A stretch of 6,086 nt of DNA from Acidimicrobiaceae bacterium (GTDB taxonomy: Bacteria > Actinomycetota > Acidimicrobiia > Acidimicrobiales > RAAP-2), in assembly GCA_003131665.1 (NCBI GenBank), contig PKWA01000086.1:2940-9025 (forward strand), in the 5' to 3' direction. The notes under the pieces were generated by a model. The model was given only the letters and a program-made list of their open reading frames with translations. It was not told the DNA's origin and made no database searches. A program made the position numbers and the translations under genes. Positions 1-4,961 of this stretch are shown here, one piece after another; position 1 is the stretch's first letter, and every line of letters begins with the position of its first letter.

Positions 1-109
1 TCCCCGACAGTCCCAGGCGTGTCGCTTCCACGACCAACTCCTCAGGGTCGCTCGCGCCGTCTAAGAAACTAAAGCCCGAGTGCGCGTGCAGTTCTCCATA
101 CGTCGCCAT
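1..109 (-). CDS. dnaE2: Error-prone DNA polymerase DnaE2 (ImuC), N-terminal fragment
   Basis: Only the first 36 codons are present; the gene runs off the left edge. DnaE2/ImuC is the C-family polymerase that performs error-prone translesion synthesis in the mutasome, recruited by ImuB and ImuA'. The visible residues begin MATYGELHAHSGFSFLDGAS, the start of a PHP domain, with the HAH metal-site motif at residues 8-10 followed by SGFSFLDGAS and then DPEELVVEATRLGLSG. The ELHxHSxFSFLDGAS form is typical of DnaE2, whereas DnaE1 usually reads HLHvHTeYSLLDGA. The ATG overlaps the imuB stop by one base (TGATG), and I see no good Shine-Dalgarno, so translation is probably coupled to imuB. As third gene of the cassette it should share the LexA-controlled promoter upstream of imuA'. 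Identity is strong from motif plus position; the polymerase core cannot be checked here. Confidence 0.93.
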   Translation of the reverse strand, partial: MATYGELHAHSGFSFLDGASDPEELVVEATRLGLSG

Positions 110-1188
110 CAGTCATAGATTCCAACGAGCCACCACCGACTCGACTCCGCCACCACCAACAACGCCTCACCACTGGCGAGCACCATCTGAAGGTGCGCGC
201 GACGAGAGTGACGCGACCACCAACGTTCCACCAAGGGCCACGGTCCGGCGTACCAGACGATCTCGCGGCGAAGTGGCGAGGAGAAGATCACCGCGGTCGG
301 CTCGGCACTCAAGGTGCCACGCCCGCCCATCACCACGGGACGATCCGCCGCGTCGCGCAGTTGCAACGGCACCGGATGGGCCAAGGTGGTCGCCGGCGAA
401 GGTGCCGTGAGTTGTCCGGGCCACGGCGCGAGGTCGCGCGCACTCACCGAGGGCGAACCCCAGGGCACGAGCGTGGCCCGGTCCTCGGGCGCGCGCCCGC
501 CGCGAAGGCTCGCCACCACGATGGCGTCGGCCCCGAGACGTCGACGCACGCGGTGCGCGGCGGCCTCGGCTCGGTCGTCACCGGCCCCGCGCTGACCGAA
601 GAAGCCCCGCTGCTCTTCGACGAGATCCTCCTCGCCTCGCAGTTGGGCGAGACGTCGCGCGAGGCGAACGTCGCGTTGACCCTCCATCTCGGAGAGTTCG
701 CCACGCGCCACGCGATGCAGAGCGAGCGCGTGCTTGTTAAAGCGCTCCGCCACGCGCGCGCGCTCGAGATCGGCGAAGGCGCCCAGCGTGTGCAGCCCCA
801 GGCGCTGGCACGTGATGGTGAGGTCCTTGCGCCCGAGCACACTGAGTGGTTGCGCGCGACGAAACGCGTCACTCGCACCCAGTGGCACAATCAGAGCGCG
901 ACGGGCCGCGAGCTCCGCGCAGAACAGCCCCTCGGCCACACCGAGCAACGGCTCAACGCCCACCACGTCGAGAACGCTCTGGCGCACCGCGCGCAGCACG
1001 GCGTCGGAACCTCCGAAGAACCGACTCGGTCCGCGTAGTGGCAACACCCAAAGACCGAGCCGCGCCACCTCAGTAAAGGGGCACAGCGCGCCCAGCGCGT
1101 CGAGCAGCGCGAGCGTGTCACGCAGCGTCGAGCCGTCGGGCTGCTCCTGGGCGAGCGGCTCGATCCAAATGGCGAGCAACTGCTCCAC
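109..1188 (-). CDS. imuB: ImuB, catalytically inactive Y-family polymerase-like mutasome hub (short form)
   Basis: 359 codons from a GTG start. ImuB is a Y-family homologue without polymerase activity that links DnaE2 and ImuA' to the beta clamp. Residues 43-60 (RLGLWVLPLRGPSRFFGG), a helix-hairpin-helix-like LGLHTLGAFADL (130-141), a likely clamp-binding QRGFFGQ (193-199), LVPWG (240-244), WPGQLTAPSPAT (256-267) and the closing RWWLVGIYD match the family in order. The start chosen is GTG at 1188, which overlaps the imuA' TAG by one base and has GAGG seven bases upstream. The same frame is open to 1317, but that extension is Arg/Gly-rich and antisense-like over the imuA' coding end, so I reject it. 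ImuB is usually about 500 residues. After a first strand (LLAIWI, 4-9) this protein passes almost at once to the region preceding the RxFGG motif, so some 50-70 N-terminal residues seem absent. The C-terminus looks complete. Confidence 0.9.
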   Translation of the reverse strand: MEQLLAIWIEPLAQEQPDGSTLRDTLALLDALGALCPFTEVARLGLWVLPLRGPSRFFGGSDAVLRAVRQSVLDVVGVEPLLGVAEGLFCAELAARRALIVPLGASDAFRRAQPLSVLGRKDLTITCQRLGLHTLGAFADLERARVAERFNKHALALHRVARGELSEMEGQRDVRLARRLAQLRGEEDLVEEQRGFFGQRGAGDDRAEAAAHRVRRRLGADAIVVASLRGGRAPEDRATLVPWGSPSVSARDLAPWPGQLTAPSPATTLAHPVPLQLRDAADRPVVMGGRGTLSAEPTAVIFSSPLRREIVWYAGPWPLVERWWSRHSRRAHLQMVLASGEALLVVAESSRWWLVGIYD

Positions 1189-1847
1189 TAACGTGCCTCG
1201 GCGCGTCCGCGGCGATTGGGCACCACCACCACGTGCTCGCCGCCCTGGGCCGCCTCCCCGCGACCACTCACGCGCACGGTGAGATAGCGCGCGTCGAGTC
1301 GGGACGAAGCGACCCATTCGGCCTGGGTGACGCGAAAGAAGAGATCGGCCGGCAGTGGCCAGGGGGTGCGGGGCTCACTGAGCGCGATCAAGACGGTGCC
1401 GCGTTCACGCACCCGGTCCATCAAGCGACGCGCGGCGCCGTGCGCGGCGCGCGAGGGTGCACGCACGAGCAAGAGATCGACGCCGTCGAGCAGATCACTC
1501 GCCGACTCGGCCCACGCGCCCCTCGGGCGCGGCACGAAGAGCACGCGACGTAGATCAACGCCGAGCTCGGCCATCGCTACGACACCGGGATCGTCCACCC
1601 CCACCACGGCCGCCCAGTGACCCTGCGTGCTCGCCTCGCTCACGAGACTCAGCGCGAGACTCAGTCCACCCAGACCCACCGGCGCCTCGACCACGACCGT
1701 GGAACCGCGGCGCAGCCCCGCGCCGGGAACGAGCGCGCGCCACGGTTCACCGAGGGGCAGCGTACGGCTCTTCGCGAGCGACACCGGGCGCAACGTCGCG
1801 AGGAGTTCCGGGGAGAGTGAGGGGCGCGGTGGCGAAAAAGCGAACAT
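1188..1847 (-). CDS. imuA': ImuA' (RecA-like SOS mutagenesis accessory protein)
   Basis: 219 codons, first gene of the imuA'-imuB-dnaE2 cassette. ImuA' is a small RecA-fold protein that binds ImuB and is needed for DnaE2-dependent mutagenesis in actinobacteria. The family pattern is visible: LRRGSTVVVEAP then a glycine-rich loop GLGGLSLALSL (58-68) in place of a working Walker A, GHWAAVVGVDDPGVVAMAEL (76-95), LRRVLFVPRPRGAW (99-112), and DLLDGVDLLLVRAP (118-131) as the Walker B-like strand. There is no GKT/GKS, so ATP hydrolysis is not expected, as in other ImuA' proteins. Length fits the family. The frame stays open far upstream to 2534, but that part lies antisense to the SRAP gene, and ATG 1847 is the only credible start. 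It falls inside the LexA box, only nine bases from a TACTCT -10-like element, so the transcript should have almost no leader. Confidence 0.88.
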   Translation of the reverse strand: MFAFSPPRPSLSPELLATLRPVSLAKSRTLPLGEPWRALVPGAGLRRGSTVVVEAPVGLGGLSLALSLVSEASTQGHWAAVVGVDDPGVVAMAELGVDLRRVLFVPRPRGAWAESASDLLDGVDLLLVRAPSRAAHGAARRLMDRVRERGTVLIALSEPRTPWPLPADLFFRVTQAEWVASSRLDARYLTVRVSGRGEAAQGGEHVVVVPNRRGRAEAR

Positions 1848-1854
1848 ACGTTCG
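1841..1854. promoter_or_regulatory. LexA (SOS) box
   Basis: CGAAC-ATAC-GTTCG is a perfect 5-bp inverted repeat with a 4-bp centre. It matches the GAAC-N4-GTTC core of the actinobacterial/Gram-positive LexA operator; only the outermost T...A pair of the extended TCGAAC-N4-GTTCGA form is missing. It lies just downstream of the predicted imuA' -10 element and covers the imuA' start codon (1847-1845), so bound LexA would block transcription at the initiation site. It is also 59 bp upstream of the divergent SRAP start, where an effect is possible but less direct. LexA binding is inferred from the sequence. Confidence 0.85.
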
Positions 1855-1856
1855 TA

Positions 1857-1886
1857 AGAGTAGCCACTCGTCGTCACACGCGCCAA
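1857..1886 (-). promoter_or_regulatory. Predicted imuA' promoter
   Basis: On the minus strand, TTGGCG (1886-1881; four of six matches to TTGACA) is separated by 18 bp from TACTCT (1862-1857; TANNNT form). Transcription would begin about 1850, within the LexA box and about three bases before the imuA' ATG, which suggests a near-leaderless message. The -35 element overlaps the palindrome at 1883-1895. This is a consensus match only. Confidence 0.5.
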
Positions 1887-1895
1887 CGGCGTTGG
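1883..1895. repeat. Palindrome in the divergent promoter region (candidate operator)
   Basis: CCAACG-G-CGTTGG is a perfect inverted repeat of 6-bp arms around one base. Its half-site spacing differs from the LexA box, so it is probably not a second LexA site. It overlaps the predicted imuA' -35 element and would sit between about -31 and -19 of the SRAP gene if that message is leaderless, a good position for an operator. A chance palindrome of this length is possible in GC-rich DNA. Confidence 0.35.
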
Positions 1896-1901
1896 GCGAG
1901 G

Positions 1902-1907
1902 CAGACT
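1902..1907 (+). promoter_or_regulatory. Candidate -10 element of the SRAP gene (leaderless start)
   Basis: CAGACT resembles an actinobacterial TANNNT -10 box and is followed by exactly six bases before ATG 1914, which would place the transcription start on the A of the start codon. No Shine-Dalgarno precedes the ATG, which agrees with leaderless translation. I see no good -35 element. Confidence 0.35.
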
Positions 1908-1913
1908 GGACCC

Positions 1914-2618
1914 ATGTGTGGCCGTATCGCCCTCTTTAGCCCGCCGGCCCGACTGGCCCGATTCCTCGACGCGGCCCTGGCCGCGGGCCTCGACCCCGAG
2001 GGCCACCCCAGCTGGAACGTCGGACCCCAGCGCCGGCTCTTTGGCGTCGCCGAGCACGACGGCGCGCGCGTGCTCGATCGCTATCGCTGGGGACTGGTGC
2101 CGAGTTGGGCCAAGGACGACAAAATCGGCAACCGTCTCTTTAACGCGCGCGGCGAAACGGTCGCCGAGAAACCCTCGTTTCGTAGCGCCTTCGCCAAACG
2201 GCCCTGCGTAATCCCCGTCGACGGTTTTTACGAGTGGGATCATCGTCCCGGTCGTAATCGTCAGCCCCACTTCTTCACGCGCGAAGACGAAGAACCTCTC
2301 CTGCTCGCCGGACTCTACGAACACTGGCGCAACCCTGAGGAGCTCGGGGGCGAACCTCTCGCGACGTGCACCGTTATCACGACCACGCCCAACGCCGACA
2401 TGGACGAGATTCACGACCGCATGCCGGTCGTGCTCGCGCGCAACGACTTCGAGACGTGGCTCAACGTCGCCGAGCACGGACCCGAGGAGCGAATGCTGCT
2501 TTTGCGTCCGGCGCCCCCCGGCACGCTCAGCCACTACGGCGTCAGCACGGCCGTTGGTTCAGTGAAGAACGACGGACCCGAACTCACCGAACCCGTCGAG
2601 TCCCAGCCGCTGTTTTGA
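1914..2618 (+). CDS. SRAP-domain protein (YedK/HMCES-like abasic-site crosslinker)
   Basis: 234 residues, the full length of a bacterial SRAP protein. The family forms a covalent thiazolidine link between Cys2 and an abasic site in single-stranded DNA, shielding it from strand breakage. The sequence opens MCGRIALF, which exposes Cys2 after Met removal and fixes the start. SWNVGPQ (33-39), RYRWGLVPSWAKDD (57-69), NARGET (77-82, Asn77), PVDGFYEW (101-108, Glu107) and EIHDRMPVVL (165-174, His167) supply the Cys-Asn-Glu-His set known from E. coli YedK. Nothing essential is missing. It is divergent from imuA'-imuB-dnaE2 across a 66-bp spacer with a LexA box at its far end. SRAP genes are known neighbours of imuA/imuB/dnaE2 and of SOS genes generally, so a role in damage tolerance is well supported. 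SOS control of this promoter itself is inference. Confidence 0.95.
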   Translation: MCGRIALFSPPARLARFLDAALAAGLDPEGHPSWNVGPQRRLFGVAEHDGARVLDRYRWGLVPSWAKDDKIGNRLFNARGETVAEKPSFRSAFAKRPCVIPVDGFYEWDHRPGRNRQPHFFTREDEEPLLLAGLYEHWRNPEELGGEPLATCTVITTTPNADMDEIHDRMPVVLARNDFETWLNVAEHGPEERMLLLRPAPPGTLSHYGVSTAVGSVKNDGPELTEPVESQPLF

Positions 2619-2632
2619 TACCTCACTTCCAC

Positions 2633-2758
2633 ATGGGTGATCGGGTCGTCATTCGTGATGTTCTCAACGGCCAGGTATGGACGGTCCGTCCCGTCACGAT
2701 TCTTGAAGATAGCGATGCCCAGGTGGTGTCGTGTGCTCGTCTTTACTTCGGCGAATAG
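2633..2758 (+). pseudogene. Short DUF402-like N-terminal remnant
   Basis: 41 codons from ATG 2633 to TAG: MGDRVVIRDVLNGQVWTVRP followed by VTILEDSDAQVVSCARLYFGE. The pattern V.RDV..GxVWTxxPVxxxED resembles the first strands of DUF402 proteins, a nucleotide-phosphatase-like family that normally has roughly 150-200 residues. Here the frame stops at once and the next gene begins 25 bases later, so the remainder of the domain is absent. I find no frameshifted continuation and no Shine-Dalgarno before the ATG. It could be a deletion remnant or, less likely, a real small protein. The family match comes from memory of the consensus and is not certain. Confidence 0.45.
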
Positions 2759-2770
2759 TCACGCGACCGT

Positions 2771-2776
2771 TAACCT
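2771..2776 (+). promoter_or_regulatory. Candidate -10 element of the acetyltransferase gene (leaderless start)
   Basis: TAACCT fits TANNNT and lies exactly six bases before the GTG start at 2783, the same spacing seen before the SRAP gene. This would make the message leaderless. TGAGG (2776-2780) is only two bases from the GTG, too close for a normal Shine-Dalgarno. The upstream TTCGGC (2747-2752) is a poor -35. Confidence 0.4.
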
Positions 2777-2782
2777 GAGGCG

Positions 2783-3304
2783 GTGCCGCTACAACTACGC
2801 CCCTACCGCGCTGAGGATGAACGAGACGCTCTCGCCGCGAACGAAGCGTTACGCGCCGACGAGTTCGAATTTCTGCTGGGGTGGGATCCCGCGTTGACGT
2901 GGTCGGAATTTCTTACCGCGTTGGAGAAACAGCGATTGGGTCGCAACCTCAGCGACGACCAGGTTCGAGCGGTGCAACTCGTCGCGGACGTTGAGGGTGA
3001 GTTCGTGGGACGGGTGTCCATTCGTTTTTCACTGAACGACTTCCTCGCCCTGCGGGGCGGTCACGTTGGTTACGCCGTCGTGCCCGCACAACGCAGAAAG
3101 GGCTACGCCACGGAGATCTTGCGCCAAGCGCTGGAGATTCTTCGCGCTGAAGGTATCGAAAAGGTTCTGGTGACCTGCGACGAGATCAACGAGGGGTCCA
3201 TCGCGGTGATCGAGGGATGTGGCGGCGTCTTTGAGTCCATCGTCCCGGCTCGTGACGGAGGGACTGGCATTCGCCGGTACTGGATTGGTGAATCGCCATC
3301 GTGA
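2783..3304 (+). CDS. GNAT-family N-acetyltransferase
   Basis: 173 codons from GTG 2783. The protein belongs to the GNAT superfamily, which transfers acetyl from acetyl-CoA to an amine; the substrate cannot be told from sequence. The N-terminal LQLRPYRAEDERDAL (3-17) is the usual first strand and helix. GGHVGYAVVPAQRRKGYATE (92-111) is motif A, with RRKGYA forming the pyrophosphate-binding loop. KVLVTCDEINEGSIAVIE (127-144) and GCGGVFE (145-151) are the late strand and the NxxSxxxIExxGGxxE motif common in this branch (COG3981/RimL-like). The domain looks complete and the length is normal. No gene partner is evident: upstream is the DUF402-like remnant, downstream a terminator. The start fits the beginning of the fold and the -10-like TAACCT six bases before it. 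Confidence 0.88.
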   Translation: MPLQLRPYRAEDERDALAANEALRADEFEFLLGWDPALTWSEFLTALEKQRLGRNLSDDQVRAVQLVADVEGEFVGRVSIRFSLNDFLALRGGHVGYAVVPAQRRKGYATEILRQALEILRAEGIEKVLVTCDEINEGSIAVIEGCGGVFESIVPARDGGTGIRRYWIGESPS

Positions 3305-3326
3305 GGATTTGAGCCCAGACAGCCGA

Positions 3327-3374
3327 AAACCCCGAGTGACCAGTGAGCCGAAGCTCACCCGCCCCTCGGGGTTT
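3327..3374. terminator. Nested hairpin, probable bidirectional terminator
   Basis: AAACCCCGAG (3327-3336) pairs perfectly with CTCGGGGTTT (3365-3374). Inside, GTGAGC (3343-3348) pairs with GCTCAC (3353-3358) around a CGAA loop, with a symmetrical 6/6 interior loop between the stems. It begins 22 bases after the acetyltransferase stop. The stem is followed by three Ts on the plus strand (GGGGTTTCC) and four on the minus strand (GGGGTTTTC), so it could end transcripts from both convergent genes. The U-tract is short. Confidence 0.65.
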
Positions 3375-3389
3375 CCGAGGCACGCCAAC

Positions 3390-3473
3390 TCTGTTCCGTG
3401 TCGGACAGAACATCTTTGACGGCAGGCACTTCACGCCATTTGCCTGTTCCAAACAGCGGACCGAACTCCGCTG
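3390..3473. repeat. Three consecutive hairpins in the intergenic region
   Basis: First, TCTGTTCCG (3390-3398) pairs with CGGACAGA (3402-3409) apart from one bulged T, with a TGT loop. Second, CAGGCA (3423-3428) pairs with TGCCTG (3441-3446). Third, CAGCGGA (3454-3460) pairs with TCCGCTG (3467-3473) around CCGAAC. Together with the terminator at 3327-3374 these make four stem-loops in under 150 bp. They might be part of a structured RNA or merely sequence symmetry; no known RNA family was recognised. Confidence 0.35.
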
Positions 3474-3602
3474 CCCGTTTAGGAGGATTCCGTTCCTCTT
3501 GCGAGGCCCCTCTTCCCCCTACTTCCTTCTCCCCTTGCGGCTCGAAGAATTGTGGCAGGTACTGCGTGAACTACGTGAGACACTGTGCCAGAGATTTCCC
3601 CC

Positions 3603-3631
3603 CTAATAGGGCCCTGAGGGCGAAATCACAA
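3603..3631 (-). promoter_or_regulatory. Weak promoter-like sequence reading into the hairpin region
   Basis: On the minus strand TTGTGA (3631-3626) and TATTAG (3608-3603) are 17 bp apart, each with four of six matches to the -35 and -10 consensus. A transcript from about 3596 would cross the three hairpins and end at the terminator near 3327, giving about 270 nt. Matches of this quality are common by chance. Confidence 0.2.
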
Positions 3632-3803
3632 ACTTTTGCCCAGTCTGGCGCCACTTATCCACCATTTTCTCTCCGGTGCCACCACATTCCAACGACTTAG
3701 TCGCACGTTTTGCACAGTTCGACGGTCTTTCTGGAGGCCGACGTCGAGCTTTTCGCGAGTCGATTCGATCGTCCACCCCACCCGTTGCCCGAATCAACGA
3801 AAA

Positions 3804-4859
3804 CTACGGAGTTGTGATTTGCTCCAGCCAGCGTCCGTGCGCGTGACACCAGCCCCAACGCCGTGGCGAGGACCCCGGTCGGGTCAGCACGATCTGCGAA
3901 GCCCCTCGATGACGGGCCGCGTCGTCGACTTCGATGCCGGGCCACTTCGTCAACGGCGACTCGACCGATATCCACGCGACGTTTTCCTCGAGGCACCGTC
4001 GTGAAAGTTTGTCAAAGTAGTCGCTACGTTCTTCATCGCTGAAGTAGAAGGCCACCCACGTGTTCATCACGACCGTCATCGCCGTCGGATCGGTCAGCTC
4101 GAACGCGTCGTCCAGGCGCTCGGTCGCGCGTCCCGTCAACACGGTCGCCGCGGGCCACGACGCACGCGCCGCGACAATCGCGTCAAAGCGCTCGTGGCGT
4201 CGACTCTCTTCGGGCCACAGACAGGCCTTCAGCCACAGTCGATCGTCGATGCGTTCAAGGTCCAAGGGATTCGGATCGATCCCCACGCGAGCGAGTACTC
4301 GCGGCAAGGCTTTCGATCGATCGATCGGCGTGAGGTCCTCACAGACCAACGTCAAGGGGTTACCGTCATCGCGTTCGTGAACCGGGAACTGGTCGAAGCA
4401 GAGATTAATACCGGCCGAGGTGCCGACATCGATGACGTTGATGGACGACGCCGATCCCAGGGCCAGGTCACCAATCACCGCCTGGAGAACCGCGCTGCGC
4501 CCTGGCTCATTGGTCTGAGTCGAGCGCCATAGCTCGCCACCGACTAACTCAGGTGAACGGTGCATCACCTCGAGGACGACGCGCGAGGCGCCGTCGGGAT
4601 CTTCGAGCTGGCCGTGACGCGCGGACCAATAGATCGGCCCGAGCTCTTCGTGGCCGTGCAGCGCCGCCAGATGCAGCGCCGCCAAGATGAGCATCGGATT
4701 TCGTTGTTCGACGCGCACGCGCGCGAGCAGTTCCAGCGCGAGCGAGTCGTCTTCGAGCAGGGCGAGCAGGGCCGAGTAGAACGGCAGACGCTCGTAATCT
4801 TCGGGCGCCAGTGCAAAGTGATAGCGCTTTCGCGCGTCGTCGAGGTCAAGTTCGGGCAT
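3804..4859 (-). CDS. DUF2332 domain-containing protein
   Basis: 351 codons, the normal length for DUF2332, an uncharacterised family common in actinobacteria and proteobacteria. Its signature runs through the whole protein: LPFYSALLALLEDD (25-38), QRNPMLILAALHLAAL (52-67), STQTNEPGRSAVL (113-125), INVIDVGTSAGINLCFDQFP (140-159), LPRVLARVGIDPNPLDL (185-201), LWLKACLWPEE (208-218), NTWVAFYFS (266-274) and AWISVES (295-301). The DVGTSAGINL strand-turn resembles the glycine-rich loop of Rossmann-like methyltransferases, but no activity is established and I assign none. ATG 4859 has GAAGGA five bases upstream, the best ribosome site in the window. It follows the sortase gene on the same strand after 102 bp, so co-transcription is possible, though no functional link is evident. 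That gap contains only a GC palindrome (GGGCCGGCCC, 4928-4937) and no clear terminator. Confidence 0.9.
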   Translation of the reverse strand: MPELDLDDARKRYHFALAPEDYERLPFYSALLALLEDDSLALELLARVRVEQRNPMLILAALHLAALHGHEELGPIYWSARHGQLEDPDGASRVVLEVMHRSPELVGGELWRSTQTNEPGRSAVLQAVIGDLALGSASSINVIDVGTSAGINLCFDQFPVHERDDGNPLTLVCEDLTPIDRSKALPRVLARVGIDPNPLDLERIDDRLWLKACLWPEESRRHERFDAIVAARASWPAATVLTGRATERLDDAFELTDPTAMTVVMNTWVAFYFSDEERSDYFDKLSRRCLEENVAWISVESPLTKWPGIEVDDAARHRGASQIVLTRPGSSPRRWGWCHAHGRWLEQITTP

Positions 4860-4864
4860 GCCGG

Positions 4865-4870
4865 TCCTTC
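4865..4870 (-). promoter_or_regulatory. Ribosome binding site of the DUF2332 gene
   Basis: GAAGGA, reading on the minus strand, lies five bases before ATG 4859 and supports that start. It contrasts with the starts of the SRAP, acetyltransferase and imuA' genes, which have no such site. TAAGAT (4877-4872) looks like a -10 box, but a transcript beginning seven bases later would lack this site, so the promoter is probably further upstream. Confidence 0.6.
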
Positions 4871-4961
4871 AATCTTAGATTCCTCTCGAGATCTAGCGCC
4901 GAAGTTGAGTTACATGCGACCGGTGCGGGGCCGGCCCGTGGCGCCGCTCGACAAGGCGTCG

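Larger units (their letters stand above)
3305..3803. other. Intergenic region between convergent genes; no convincing gene
   Basis: This 499-bp stretch separates the 3' ends of the acetyltransferase (+) and DUF2332 (-) genes. It is visibly less GC-rich than its flanks. It holds the nested terminator hairpin (3327-3374), three further hairpins (3390-3473), a weak minus-strand promoter match (3603-3631), a palindrome CGACT-T-AGTCG (3693-3703), and a 71-codon minus-strand frame without a start codon (3570-3355). I found no tRNA, no rRNA and no recognisable riboswitch. From about 3632 to 3803 I see nothing further that I can name. It may be degraded mobile or gene DNA, or encode a small RNA; neither is shown. 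Confidence 0.6.

Noticed and set aside
193..1038. Long plus-strand frame opposite imuB (281 codons)
   Set aside because: Arg/His/Ala-rich composition and no recognisable motif; a high-GC shadow of imuB.
1189..1317. Upstream extension of the imuB frame to an ATG at 1317
   Set aside because: The extra 43 residues are Arg/Gly-rich and simply overlap the imuA' 3' end. They resemble no part of ImuB, and GTG 1188 has a GAGG site and the one-base overlap.
1848..2534. Upstream extension of the imuA' frame to an ATG at 2534
   Set aside because: It is antisense to the SRAP gene, whose catalytic motifs are intact, and shows no ImuA'-like sequence before ATG 1847.
3343..3700. Two plus-strand frames in the intergenic gap (3343-3606 and 3398-3700)
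   Set aside because: Composition rich in Ser/Arg/Pro/Cys, no motif, no ribosome site, and one starts inside the terminator hairpin.
3711..3730. GTTCGAC near 3718 as a possible tRNA T-arm
   Set aside because: No pairing acceptor stem, anticodon arm or D-arm could be placed around it.
3697..3996. Minus-strand frame overlapping the end of the DUF2332 gene
   Set aside because: It overlaps 193 bases of an intact gene in another frame and shows no domain.
4311..4330. CGATCGATCGATCG run as a repeat or regulatory site
   Set aside because: It lies inside the DUF2332 coding region and is explained by Asp-Arg-Ser codons; too short to claim more.
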